Source: Bacilli bacterium
Lineage (GTDB): Bacteria > Bacillota_I > Bacilli_A > RF39 > UBA660
Direction: 5' to 3'
DNA: 44,197 nt
Assembly: GCA_017470045.1 (NCBI GenBank)
Contig: JAFUFG010000216.1
Location: 1 to 44,197 of the forward strand
This document shows, piece by piece, positions 25,520 through 34,106 of this stretch (position 1 is its first letter; each line of letters begins with the position of its first letter). Below the pieces are notes generated by a model. It had not been told where the DNA came from. It saw nothing but the letters and a program-made list of their open reading frames with translations, and did no database searches. The position numbers and the translations under genes were made by a program.

Positions 25520-26122
25520 TTAATTCCCACCATCAGGGAAAATGGTATCAAGATCATCTTTTTCAAGACTTTCTTTAGGCATATCTTCTATATCTGTATC
25601 ATTAGCAAATTTAGATAGATCTACTGTAATAGATTCAGTACCGTCTTCAGGTGTAAGAGTAAGATTATCATTATCAGGATTAAACGAAATACTATACTTA
25701 GTATTAGTATCCTCAGGTAATGTGATTGTCTGTACTGAATTATCAGAACCTTTAAGAGTAATAGATGTACCATCATTAGAAATGAAGTAAGTAGTATTAT
25801 CATCTTTATCCTGTACAGAGGATACAGTGCCATCTGTACCAACAAGATTGATAGACTCTCCTTCTTTCTCAAGATGATATGTAACTTTATACTTCTTAGA
25901 AATAGCATCAGCTATTTCATGCACGGCTTCTATTAACTCATCCATCTTATTAACAGGTGGAGGGGGTACAGGACAATCTGGGCTAGGGCAATTTTCACAA
26001 TTGCAACTACTACATTTATTGGTAGTATCTAATGAGCTATTCGCATTTATAACAGTGCCAAAAAGAGCTTGATACTCTTCGGTACTAACATTAATAGGTT
26101 TACCATTAACTGTAATAATCAT
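25520..26122 (-). CDS. Shorter paralogue of the large fibre's N-terminal half
   Basis: This 200-residue protein has ATG 26122 behind AGGAGG. It starts MIITVNGKPINVSTEEYQAL and has MDELIEAVHEIADAI, directly parallel to the downstream fibre. Between them is a Cys/Pro insert (CSSCNCENCPSPDCPVPPPP) that could bind metal or form disulfides. Residues about 80-170 are the same beta repeats (YHLEKEGESINLVGTDGT). It ends LEKDDLDTIFPDGGN, the terminal motif shared with the 13-16 kb fibre proteins. It is probably an accessory subunit or adaptor of the fibre. Confidence 0.7.
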   Translation of the reverse strand: MIITVNGKPINVSTEEYQALFGTVINANSSLDTTNKCSSCNCENCPSPDCPVPPPPVNKMDELIEAVHEIADAISKKYKVTYHLEKEGESINLVGTDGTVSSVQDKDDNTTYFISNDGTSITLKGSDNSVQTITLPEDTNTKYSISFNPDNDNLTLTPEDGTESITVDLSKFANDTDIEDMPKESLEKDDLDTIFPDGGN

Positions 26123-26216
26123 TTAAGAACCTCCTATTTAATTTAATTTATTTAAATGTTGAGTTGGTTGGTTGCTGATGATATATGATAAATGATAATA
26201 GAAGGTACATTATATT

Positions 26217-26415
26217 AGGAGATGATAGAAAAAATAAACGGTTATCTCGATTTCCGTTTATTAATGTATGAATTATAAGTATACTTTCTTATAATATTCA
26301 CACTTTCCGGTTTCGTAATTTAATCGTTGGCCGACTAAATATTCACCGGTTTTAAGATACTGATCAAAATCAGCTTTTGAAATTCTGACTTCGATAATCA
26401 TATCTATCATCTCCT
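26217..26415 (-). promoter_or_regulatory. SD / anti-SD inverted repeat around small gene (12 nt)
   Basis: On the minus strand the SD region AGGAGATGATAG (26404-26415) is perfectly complementary to CTATCATCTCCT (26217-26228), which lies past the gene's stop and past a terminator-like hairpin (26233-26262, AATAAACGG stem, then T-run). Two other small genes have the same layout with different but matching sequences. Confidence 0.65.
26273..26401 (-). CDS. Small protein (42 aa), family with 33842 and 34171 genes
   Basis: Reads MIIEVRISKADFDQYLKTGE, then YLVGQRLNYETGKCEYYKKVYL. ATG 26401 is preferred because AAAGGAG lies about 9 bases upstream; an earlier ATG at 26410 touches the SD. The pattern RISK..F......Y......LNY.T..CEYY is shared with the 34171 gene. 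No known family. It is a minus-strand gene upstream of the 25520 fibre paralogue but separated from it by its own terminator, so it is a single-gene unit. Its SD has a downstream perfect complement, suggesting regulated translation. Confidence 0.65.
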   Translation of the reverse strand: MIIEVRISKADFDQYLKTGEYLVGQRLNYETGKCEYYKKVYL

Positions 26416-26438
26416 TTCCAATAAGAAAAGAATTTAAG

Positions 26439-26464
26439 CACCCATCTCCATATGGAGATGGGTG
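26439..26464. terminator. Palindromic terminator
   Basis: A 26-bp perfect palindrome CACCCATCTCCATATGG and complement. It lies upstream of the small gene at 26273 and downstream of array 5 as read on the minus strand. Confidence 0.7.
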
Positions 26465-26512
26465 TATTGTTTTACTAATATCGAGAATATATAACTAAAA
26501 ATATTTTTTATC

Positions 26513-26999
26513 TGCTATTTATATAAATAATAATAATACTGGTACTAGAGAATGGGTATGTTATGGTGATTTTAAAGCTAATATTAATAGAGGTGGGTTA
26601 TATCGTTGGAATGGTAATAATCATTTGAGTACTGTAGACTATATTTTTGCCACCAGCTATTTATCTGAATCATACTACTGTTGGGAATAAAATATGTCTT
26701 CATTATGGAATTATAAGTACTACTAACACTTATGCAGGTATAAATACATTAACTAGCGGTGTTAATAGTGTCGATTGGTATCTTGCCACCATACTCGATC
26801 CTCTACGACTTACACCCGTGATGCTATTTATATGGATACTGAAACTATTGCTACTAGAGAATGGCTTTCTTGTGGTGCCTCGGGGACTGGCGTTGCTCAT
26901 GGTGGTTTGTCTAATTTGAACGGCACCACCTGGTTGGGTAATATGCACTGGGGCATTGCCACCCGTCTTTCCTGCAATGGCAACAGGGGTGTATACAGT
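26513..26999 (+). repeat. VR-cassette array 5 (3 cassettes; last carries target-gene flanks)
   Basis: Units: 26513-26654, 26655-26790, and 26791-26999. The third differs from all others: from about 26799 it matches the DGR target on both sides of the cassette, with TCCTCTACGACTTACACCCG upstream and, after GCCACC, the target's 3' coding sequence as far as GTATACAGT at 26999. The frame reads SSTTYTRDAIYMDTET ... IATRLSCNGNRGVYSRK and stops at 27008. Against the TR about 12 of 15 differences fall on TR adenines, so this copy was diversified by the DGR. No SD or upstream target domain is present, so it is a fragment, not a second target gene. Confidence 0.85.
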
Positions 27000-27007
27000 A
27001 GAAAATA

Positions 27008-27031
27008 GATGGGAGTCATATGACTCCCATC
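27008..27031. terminator. Palindromic terminator
   Basis: A 24-bp perfect palindrome GATGGGAGTCATATGACTCC and end, 7 bases past the stop of the 27039-30656 gene and directly at the end of array 5. Confidence 0.75.
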
Positions 27032-27038
27032 ATATTAT

Positions 27039-30000
27039 TTATTCTAAAGTAAATTTGTCTGTATAGTATCCCTGATTAGGATTAGCTATAATAGTAACCT
27101 GATTGCCTCTTCTGATAGTATATACATTGCCATTTTGTTTATCAGCTCCTACTATACGAACTAATCCATTATAATCTTCCGCATTTACAGTCAATGTACA
27201 CATATCATCGGTAATTTCTGGTAATATTACAGTAGTATCTCCTGTAATAATTTGACTTGTAGTAAATCCTTCTACAACTTTATATCCAGTTTCTACACTA
27301 TCTTCAAGATAATCAATAAATAATGTAGTCTGATATGGCACTTGAATGATAGTGCTTATATCAGTTCTATATGTAATATTGTTATATCTTACGGTAGCGA
27401 TAAAGTGTTCTGTTGCAGGAATCGTTACATTATATCTTATCTTTTCAGCAAGATCAGCGTATATCGTAGTATCTTTTTCTACACGATAGGATTGATCAGT
27501 TCTAATATTAGTTTCACCAGCATTATAACCTGTATCTGCACTTATAGATATTAACAAATCAGAGCTATTCTTTGTTGTTATAAATCTTACAGTAGAATCT
27601 GTCTTACTATAATAAGTCTTAGTCTTATCAATATCTCCATTATCTTTATAAGACAATATATGAATAACTTCGATAGTCTGATTAGTTGTAGGCAGAATAG
27701 ATACAGTATACTCTTTCAATGTAGCAGGAGCTACTGTTATATCTATATCTTCTACCAGTGTAATCTTACTAACACTAGCAGCTCCAGCTACATACCCATT
27801 ATCAGGAACTACTTTAATGGTAATAACAGATCCTTTAGGAGCTTGGAAGGTAGTTGTGTACTTAGTCTTACCATTAAGATAAGCTTCTACATGCTGATTT
27901 TCTAATGTAGGGATATTAATAGTATAATGAACTACACCTTCAAAAGAGATAGTAGTAGCATTCATCTTTTCGTCAGGAATGTACCCATTATTTTCTCTTG
28001 CAATCAATGTATTAAAATCAGTTAAATCTATTCCTTCTATAGAATAATAGTGTTCTTCAGTATCAGATACATTGTTAAATGTAAGCATTAATTTATTCAG
28101 ACCGTTGTTCTTATAAGCTGCATTTGCTCCAGTATTTACTATCTTAACCTGAGAAACCAGTGAAGCATAAATATTTCTATCATTTACAATGGTTACTTTA
28201 GATACTATATCTGATGAAGCATACACTTTAGATGATACTGTGTAATAATCCCAAAGAGATCTATATCCATCGGGCATTGTAGCAGCAAATGGTTCTTGTC
28301 CAAAATTAAATGAACCAGAAATATTATCACTAAATGCGCCTTCATCATGTATAAAGAAATATGTAAATTCATAAGGTTTAGAATAATCTATTCTACTCTT
28401 ATCTTCCCAATCATAAGATAAATTGATCTTCTTAGTACTATGAACTTTAATCAATTTATACCCGTCATCCGTTATATACATCTCAAAATTAGTACCATCT
28501 ATATTTCTAGTCATTACATCAGATTTAAACTGAGTATATACTATACTTCCATCTTCAGAAGTAAGAATCATGTATCCGGTAGTATCTGATTTAGAGATAT
28601 TATATCGTTCTCCATCAATAGTATAATAAGATTCTCCTCCAAATATTGGGTGATAAATGAGTTCTATAGTTCCCCCAACTTCATATAATTCCAATCTACC
28701 AGAATGAGAATTATATACTATATCATAATTTATTCTAGAATTAGATCTCATTCTAGTAGAACTGATTTGTGTATAAGTAGTACCATTCTTACCGGTAAGA
28801 GTCATATACTTATTAGACTCATTTATACCAATAGTAAACAACTCTTCAGACTCTTTATCTTGAGCACAATTCATTCTCATAGTATAGAATTTAGTATTAT
28901 CTACATAAAGAGTCATCTTATTCTTAGCAAGATTAAGTGCTACGCCTATAACGTCTCCCTGCATAGGAGGAACAGTTAAGAATACATCATTAATCTCATG
29001 GAGATGCTGCACCCAACTACTATAACTAGGAGTCTTATTGGACATTTCTTTCCAATAATAATGATACCATTGTTCATGGAAGAGATCTGTTCTAGATGAG
29101 AGTACTGTAATATTACCAAAACTATTAGTAACACCAGCCGATAATGGTATTCCTATCTTTGTATCTTTAAGACTAGCCTTAGTAGCATAGAATTCAAAGT
29201 ATATCTTATTCTCTACAGGAATAGGTTTATTAATGAATATAGTATAACCACTCTTAAAATACTCTTCATCTTCATCTATAGTAGCGTCCATAGAGTACTT
29301 ATATTTATCAGTAATTACTACACCTCTATCAGAATCAGACTTCTTTTCATCTTCTTCTATACAATACAATCCAAGAGTATTTACATTTACATCGATAAGA
29401 TTATTTACGTCTACTACACTGTCTATATCTGCAGTTACATTGTTATATCCATCATATAAGCTAGGATCAAAAGGATGAGAATCCCATCCATCGTCGTCTT
29501 CTTCATCAGGAGGATTTACGTATGAAGCATATATTTCATACATATACTTGTATCCATCAGGTTTATACCCATAATCAGTAGTACCAAAATTAATTATACC
29601 TTTAATTCTCTTTTCATGCTCAATTTCAGTATCTTCAGAGTTCTGATTGAAGTCTACAAGTACTTTCTTGTAGTAAACATTCGACCATATACAAAAATAA
29701 TACTTTCCATCACTTATATCAAATGAAGTTAATGTATTACCATCTTCATCATAAGTTTTATTTTGTATTGAATAGAACAGTTTACCATTTACAAATATAT
29801 TTACAGAGTTACTAGACATATCTACGCCTACACCAATTACATCATGCGAACCAGGAAGTCTGGTGTGTATAGCAGGAGATTCTGTAAATAAATATCCTTC
29901 TGTAGAAGTAGTAGATAACTTAAAGTATCTTTTATCATTCTTTCTATATACAGAATCATTAGTAGACTGAATGTATACTATTCCATTAGTACCAGTAAGA

Positions 30001-30656
30001 GTAAAGTATCCAGTATTAATATTTACTGTCTTAGTATAAGAAATACCAGCATATGTATATCTAACATCTTCTAATGTATAATTAGAATTCTCATCTACTT
30101 TAAAGAAGAAAGTAATGTTATCAGTATTGCGTCTAAAAACGTAATCGTTAATTTGAGTATATATTATAGCATCATCTAAATTAACAAACTTAATACGATT
30201 ACGATCATCTATAGAATAATAAAAAGTATCTCCATCTTCTGATTGATATGAGCCATCAGGTTGTTGTGTTAATACAATATCTTCTATAATAGTTTTATTA
30301 AAATTAAGAAGATCAATTGGATTGGTATGATAGTTTAAGAACTGCTTAGAGTACTTAGACATTATATCATAATTCTCATTATCTTTATAATAAAGAGATC
30401 CAATTAAGAAATCTGAGTTTAATACACCAAAAGATACTTCTTTAGATATACCAGCATATAAAGGAATATTGTGAAATGAAGAAATAGGATAATAATCATC
30501 TACAATAAACTCAAAGTATGCTTTATCTTGTATAGGAAAATTGCAAATTAAGAAAAAAGGTTTATCATAATCAAAAGCAACACCATTTGGAGTAAGTATA
30601 TCTTCAGATGGTTTACTCTTTTCATCGTATGCTGACATAAATAATTTTCTAGCCAA
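27039..30656 (-). CDS. Giant appendage protein: SPRY-like domains plus C-terminal beta-repeats
   Basis: This 1205-residue protein has a TTG start at 30656, supported by AAGGAGG 9 bases upstream and no better ATG. Two related SPRY/lectin-like regions are visible: about residues 1-360 (KAYFEFIVDDYYP, HDVIGVGVDMSSNSVNIFVNGKLFY) and about 450-790 (KIYFEFYATKASL, GDVIGVALNLAKNKMTLYVDNTKFY). Short beta modules (YFTLTGTNGIVYIQ, YMTLTGKNGTTYTQ, YMILTSEDGSIVYTQ) are interspersed. From about residue 915 there are four beta-repeats of the type seen at 725-3775 (TINIPTLENQHVEAYLNG, TVSILPTTNQTIEV, NVTIPATEHFIATVRYNN, CTLTVNAEDYNGLVRI). SPRY folds bind proteins or glycans, so this is likely a host- or mucus-binding fibre. 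Confidence 0.75.
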   Translation of the reverse strand: MARKLFMSAYDEKSKPSEDILTPNGVAFDYDKPFFLICNFPIQDKAYFEFIVDDYYPISSFHNIPLYAGISKEVSFGVLNSDFLIGSLYYKDNENYDIMSKYSKQFLNYHTNPIDLLNFNKTIIEDIVLTQQPDGSYQSEDGDTFYYSIDDRNRIKFVNLDDAIIYTQINDYVFRRNTDNITFFFKVDENSNYTLEDVRYTYAGISYTKTVNINTGYFTLTGTNGIVYIQSTNDSVYRKNDKRYFKLSTTSTEGYLFTESPAIHTRLPGSHDVIGVGVDMSSNSVNIFVNGKLFYSIQNKTYDEDGNTLTSFDISDGKYYFCIWSNVYYKKVLVDFNQNSEDTEIEHEKRIKGIINFGTTDYGYKPDGYKYMYEIYASYVNPPDEEDDDGWDSHPFDPSLYDGYNNVTADIDSVVDVNNLIDVNVNTLGLYCIEEDEKKSDSDRGVVITDKYKYSMDATIDEDEEYFKSGYTIFINKPIPVENKIYFEFYATKASLKDTKIGIPLSAGVTNSFGNITVLSSRTDLFHEQWYHYYWKEMSNKTPSYSSWVQHLHEINDVFLTVPPMQGDVIGVALNLAKNKMTLYVDNTKFYTMRMNCAQDKESEELFTIGINESNKYMTLTGKNGTTYTQISSTRMRSNSRINYDIVYNSHSGRLELYEVGGTIELIYHPIFGGESYYTIDGERYNISKSDTTGYMILTSEDGSIVYTQFKSDVMTRNIDGTNFEMYITDDGYKLIKVHSTKKINLSYDWEDKSRIDYSKPYEFTYFFIHDEGAFSDNISGSFNFGQEPFAATMPDGYRSLWDYYTVSSKVYASSDIVSKVTIVNDRNIYASLVSQVKIVNTGANAAYKNNGLNKLMLTFNNVSDTEEHYYSIEGIDLTDFNTLIARENNGYIPDEKMNATTISFEGVVHYTINIPTLENQHVEAYLNGKTKYTTTFQAPKGSVITIKVVPDNGYVAGAASVSKITLVEDIDITVAPATLKEYTVSILPTTNQTIEVIHILSYKDNGDIDKTKTYYSKTDSTVRFITTKNSSDLLISISADTGYNAGETNIRTDQSYRVEKDTTIYADLAEKIRYNVTIPATEHFIATVRYNNITYRTDISTIIQVPYQTTLFIDYLEDSVETGYKVVEGFTTSQIITGDTTVILPEITDDMCTLTVNAEDYNGLVRIVGADKQNGNVYTIRRGNQVTIIANPNQGYYTDKFTLE

Positions 30657-30731
30657 AATAATTTACCTCCTTAAAAAGAAAGTTTATGTTATTAATAGTA
30701 TGTGAAAAAGTATTGAAAGCTAGAAATATAA

Positions 30732-31313
30732 GATGCTATTTATTTGCATAGTAATACTATTGCTACTAGAGAATGGTTATCTTATGGTTCCCTGTGGACT
30801 GGTGGTACTACTAGCGGTTTGCCTACTTTGCTTAGTAACAACGGATTGGGTGATAAGTTTTGGCAATTTGCCACCTTGCTATTTATATGAATACTGAAAC
30901 TACTGCTACTAGACAATGGCTATCTTATGGTTACCTGGGAAATGGTGTTGCTAATGGTGGTTTGTCTTGTTTGCGCGGCGACAACTGGTTGGGTATTCTG
31001 CACTGGTACGTTGCCACCTTATGCTATTTATCTGAGACATGAAGATGATTATGGAGGTACTCGGAAAAGTTGTCATATGTATGGCGATATAACTCATGGT
31101 ATTTATGGTGGGTTCAATACAACTCGTGATTTAGAAAATCATAGATTTTATTGGTTTAATGCCACCCGTGATGCTATTTATATGAATAGTGAAACCATTT
31201 CTATTAGAGAATGGCTCTCTTATGGTCACCTGAGTGGTGGCGTTACTTCCGGTGGTTTATATACTTTGAACGGCAACCGCGGGTCGGGTACTCTGACCTG
31301 GGGTATTGCCACC
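30732..31313 (+). repeat. VR-cassette array 6 (4 cassettes, all plus)
   Basis: Units: 30732-30875, 30876-31018, 31019-31166, 31167-31313. Units 1, 2 and 4 are clearly TR-like (REWLSYGSLWTGGTTSGL; RQWLSYGYLGNGVANGGL; REWLSYGHLSGGVTSGGL). Unit 3 (YGGTRKSCHMYGDITHGIYG) belongs to another class shared with 22035-22179. Unit 4 is preceded by CGTGATG, the exact sequence preceding the cassette in the target gene (CACCCGTGATGCTATTT), so the joint sits in the sequence ACCCGT common to the target flank and cassette end. The array lies in the about 690-bp gap upstream of the giant appendage gene. Confidence 0.85.
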
Positions 31314-31328
31314 AAATAAAAAACAATA

Positions 31329-31354
31329 GAGAGGTGAGCATATGCTCACCTCTC
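31329..31354. terminator. Palindromic terminator overlapping the end of a radical SAM gene
   Basis: A 26-bp perfect palindrome GAGAGGTGAGCATATGC and complement. It overlaps the last codons of the minus-strand gene at 31346 and bounds array 6. Confidence 0.7.
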
Positions 31355-32302
31355 ATATATTTCTAACTCTATTTGCTTTAATCTTCTAATTGATTGAATA
31401 CATTCTTTAGAGCATGCATGACAGAAATGATCTAATGGTAGTACATTAGATTTAGGATTGATTAATTTATGAGGTAAGAATCCATCAAATATAGTACCCA
31501 ATTTATACTGTCTTATATTGTCTATTGCATGGACATTGGAGTCTTCACTATAAAATCCGCAAGGCCATATTCCACCATCTGTATCTATATATAGCAATTT
31601 CCCCATCTTCATGCAATATGGTTCTTTAACAGTACTCTTTATTCTTTTATAATTATTTAATATTTCTAGTATACTATCATCACTCATTATTAATTCTAAT
31701 TGGTTTCTAAATTCTTTTATAAACTCTTCTTTATCATATTCATTACTTCCATTAACGAAATAATATTCTACATTAGTAAATCCTAATGACCGTAAATGTA
31801 ATAAATTATTATATAAATCTTTTATTCCATTTTCTGTTATAGCTATTCTAATAAAGAAATCATAATGTTGACTGTTATATTCATTGTATATCAATTCTGA
31901 TAATACTGTAGCATTACTATCCCCATCCCAACTAATACTAACATTATTTTTATCGAGATATCCTTTATCCACTATCTCTAATAATTTTTTAGGATCACAT
32001 AGATTAGTAACTATACCAAATCTAATACTTGTTTCTTTGTATCTTGTAAGCTTAGATAAGATATGATGTCCATTTATTACATTATCAATATTAGTAAACG
32101 GTTCTCCGCCAGTAAAAATTATATCTAGATTATCTGATATCTCTATATCTTTATTAGTATTTAAAAACGTTAATAATTCATTCCAGTAATCAAAGTTTAA
32201 AGGTTTATTTGAGAAATCAATTCCATTTCTAAAACAATATTGACAATTCATATTACACTTATTGGTAGTACAAATAGCAATATGCTTTACTATCATACTC
32301 AT
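31346..32302 (-). CDS. Radical SAM protein with SPASM-like C-terminus
   Basis: This 318-residue protein has an ATG 32302 that overlaps the previous stop (ATGA). The [4Fe-4S] motif CTTNKCNMNCQYCF has the spaced cysteines CxxxCxxC (CNMNCQYC), followed by a SAM-binding GGEP (IIFTGGEPFTNID) at about residue 65. SWDG at about 125 is typical of peptide-modifying radical SAM enzymes. The C-terminal YCMKMGKLLYIDTDGGIWPCGF and HFCHACSKEC resemble a SPASM auxiliary-cluster domain. It would generate a 5'-deoxyadenosyl radical, probably acting on a peptide or protein. It is translationally coupled to the 32299 small gene and the next radical SAM gene. Confidence 0.85.
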   Translation of the reverse strand: MSMIVKHIAICTTNKCNMNCQYCFRNGIDFSNKPLNFDYWNELLTFLNTNKDIEISDNLDIIFTGGEPFTNIDNVINGHHILSKLTRYKETSIRFGIVTNLCDPKKLLEIVDKGYLDKNNVSISWDGDSNATVLSELIYNEYNSQHYDFFIRIAITENGIKDLYNNLLHLRSLGFTNVEYYFVNGSNEYDKEEFIKEFRNQLELIMSDDSILEILNNYKRIKSTVKEPYCMKMGKLLYIDTDGGIWPCGFYSEDSNVHAIDNIRQYKLGTIFDGFLPHKLINPKSNVLPLDHFCHACSKECIQSIRRLKQIELEIYER

Positions 32303-32628
32303 TTCGATGTTCCTATAAGACCATATACAGCATCTTTGAGAGATCTATAAGAAGTGAATTCCATATTATACGATGCTTCATGATCATGTGTAGTTATTTC
32401 TTTAAGTTTACTGAGTTCTGAATTATTAACGTAAGTAATAGGATTTACTTTCTCAAATAAAATATTAGGATATTCAAAAAATACATTCATCGGTCTATTA
32501 TTAATTAGCATCTGATTGATAGACATGACTACATTCTCTAAACTAAGTTCGTTACTATAATTCATAATGATCTTTATCCATATACAATCATTATCATTAT
32601 TCTCGATCTTAACATAAATATTTTTCAT
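32299..32628 (-). CDS. Small protein between two radical SAM genes
   Basis: This protein has about 109 residues. I choose ATG 32628, right after the upstream stop (TGATATG) and with GTGAGG about 8 bases before; in-frame upstream starts would overlap the radical SAM gene. Sequence starts MKNIYVKIENNDNDCIWIKI. It has no signal, membrane segment or Cys cluster. It overlaps the downstream radical SAM gene by 4 bases. Its position suggests a partner (recognition element or substrate) of the flanking enzymes, but no RRE-like fold can be claimed from sequence alone. Confidence 0.6.
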   Translation of the reverse strand: MKNIYVKIENNDNDCIWIKIIMNYSNELSLENVVMSINQMLINNRPMNVFFEYPNILFEKVNPITYVNNSELSKLKEITTHDHEASYNMEFTSYRSLKDAVYGLIGTSK

Positions 32629-32629
32629 A

Positions 32630-33664
32630 TCAAACAACCTCACTAAAAACTTCATATTCAACTTGTCTTAATTTCTTTATAGGACAATGATCGCAATGAT
32701 TTTTAAAGTATTGCTTTTCTAAAGGACAAGTGCTGCAGAATTTTTTATAATTACAATCTTTACAATAAGAATTTTCATCAAGATAGACATTATTTTTAAT
32801 GTTTTCAGATATAAATAGATCTAATGTATTATCATTAAGAGATCCTATTTTTGTGTTAGATAAAGAAAAAGTATCCATTTCTTTAAGAAGAGCACAACTA
32901 TAAATATCACCATTACTATGAATATATAATTGTCTACATAAAGAATCGCATCTACTATAATCATATGTACCTTTAAACAATTCATAGTTATGTAGCTGGC
33001 ATATCCATTGCTTATAATCCATAAATATATTTTTTAGTTCTTGTTTAAAAGTAAAAAGAAAATCTTTGTCTTCATATCTATAAAGATTATTAATATCAAA
33101 TATAAGATAGTATTCAAAACTATTATAATATTTTCTTATAAATTTATAAGAATCATATAGAGTATGTATATTCTCTGGTAATATAGCCATACTTATTAAC
33201 ACATCTTCTCCACACCATTGACTAAGAAGAAGAATATTATTTCTCATATACTCATCAAAATCAGAAGATCGTTTATCTATTTTTCTAGTAATAGATGAAT
33301 GAATACCATCCCAACTAATCTTACTATTTCTCATAGTAAATATATTACGATTAAATAATTTGATTATTTTATCTGTAACAATACTACCATTAGTAATAAA
33401 TCCAAATTCAAACTGAGTTTCTTTATATCTTTCTATCTTTTTAATTTCTTTATAAATAGATTCTACTCTATCAGGATATAAAAACATTTCTCCGCCAAAG
33501 AATCTGAATCTTACTTTATCTTCAAACTCAAGAGTCTTTAATAGAGATAATAATTCTTTTTCTTGAGTGAATATATTCTTACCTTTATTTCCTTCAAAAC
33601 AATAACTACAATTAAAGTTGCATGCATCGCATACTTTAACTATTACACTCTCTATTTTATTCAT
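32630..33664 (-). CDS. Radical SAM/SPASM protein
   Basis: This 344-residue protein starts at ATG 33664. The radical SAM motif is CDACNFNCSYCF at residues 12-23, followed by FRFFGGEMF at about 55 (the GGE loop) and KISWDGIHSS at about 115. The C-terminal about 110 residues carry a Cys-rich SPASM domain: LYIHSNGDIYSCALL, then YCKDCNYKKFCSTC and HCDHCPIKK, enough for two auxiliary clusters. It is the first gene of a coupled three-gene unit with 32299 and 31346. Family members modify ribosomal peptides or proteins; the substrate is not evident. Confidence 0.87.
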   Translation of the reverse strand: MNKIESVIVKVCDACNFNCSYCFEGNKGKNIFTQEKELLSLLKTLEFEDKVRFRFFGGEMFLYPDRVESIYKEIKKIERYKETQFEFGFITNGSIVTDKIIKLFNRNIFTMRNSKISWDGIHSSITRKIDKRSSDFDEYMRNNILLLSQWCGEDVLISMAILPENIHTLYDSYKFIRKYYNSFEYYLIFDINNLYRYEDKDFLFTFKQELKNIFMDYKQWICQLHNYELFKGTYDYSRCDSLCRQLYIHSNGDIYSCALLKEMDTFSLSNTKIGSLNDNTLDLFISENIKNNVYLDENSYCKDCNYKKFCSTCPLEKQYFKNHCDHCPIKKLRQVEYEVFSEVV

Positions 33665-33776
33665 AATATATCTCCTGTAAATATAAACAATTTCAATTAG
33701 ATATTATAATAGTGATAAAGAGATTTATCTATAAGAGAAGTAAATTTATTTTTAATACTCGAGAATTAAAATAAAA

Positions 33777-33802
33777 CACTAGACTCCATATGGAGTCTAG
33801 TG
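33777..33802. terminator. Palindromic terminator
   Basis: A 26-bp perfect palindrome CACTAGACTCCATATGG and complement, 25 bases upstream of the SD of the small plus-strand gene at 33842. The stretch 33665-33776 is AT-rich with no gene seen; it must hold the promoter of the leftward radical SAM operon. Confidence 0.7.
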
Positions 33803-33827
33803 AATACTTTTCTTTATTTTATTAGAA

Positions 33828-34028
33828 AGGAGAGTGTTGTTATGTGGATAAAAGTCAATTCACATGAACTTGATTGTCTTCTTACATCTAGGAAATGTAA
33901 GAAGTATAAAATTGTATATTATCCTGGCAATAGGATTAGAAAAGAATATACGGAAATCTATGCTTTAATAAATTGATAAATAAATGGTGGTTCTCGAGAC
34001 ACCATTTAATACATTATAACACTCTCCT
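33828..34028 (+). promoter_or_regulatory. SD / anti-SD inverted repeat around small gene (11 nt)
   Basis: The SD region AGGAGAGTGTT (33828-33838) is perfectly complementary to AACACTCTCCT (34018-34028), located after the stop codon and after a hairpin with stem AAATGGTG/CACCATTT (33982-34007). The base after the SD (GTT) differs from the sister gene (ATT), and the complement differs accordingly. Confidence 0.65.
33842..33976 (+). CDS. Small protein (44 aa)
   Basis: Reads MWIKVNSHELDCLLTSRK, then CKKYKIVYYPGNRIRKEYTEIYALIN. ATG 33842 follows AAAGGAGAGTG by 8 bases. It is weakly similar to the 34171 and 26273 proteins in length, in an early basic/hydrophobic segment and in a late YY or EY segment. 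No known family. It is a stand-alone unit with terminator-like hairpins on both sides. Confidence 0.6.
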   Translation: MWIKVNSHELDCLLTSRKCKKYKIVYYPGNRIRKEYTEIYALIN

Positions 34029-34106
34029 ATATAAGTGTTATAATTGTAGTAAAAAATAAAAAGAAAATAATGAATTTTATTCATTCTAGATAAAGTAAAA
34101 CAAATA

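Noticed and set aside
26791..27008. A second complete DGR target gene at array 5
   Set aside because: Only about 70 codons of the target's 3' end are present, fused to another cassette upstream, without start or lectin core.
3806..31313. Cassette arrays as CRISPR arrays
   Set aside because: Units are about 140 bp, coding in frame along their length, and occur in both orientations; there is no short identical repeat with unique spacers and no cas gene.
3806..31313. Frames in the arrays as individual small genes
   Set aside because: They run through one to three cassettes, start at chance codons without SD sites, and only mirror the C-terminal lectin segment; they are better explained as silent cassettes.
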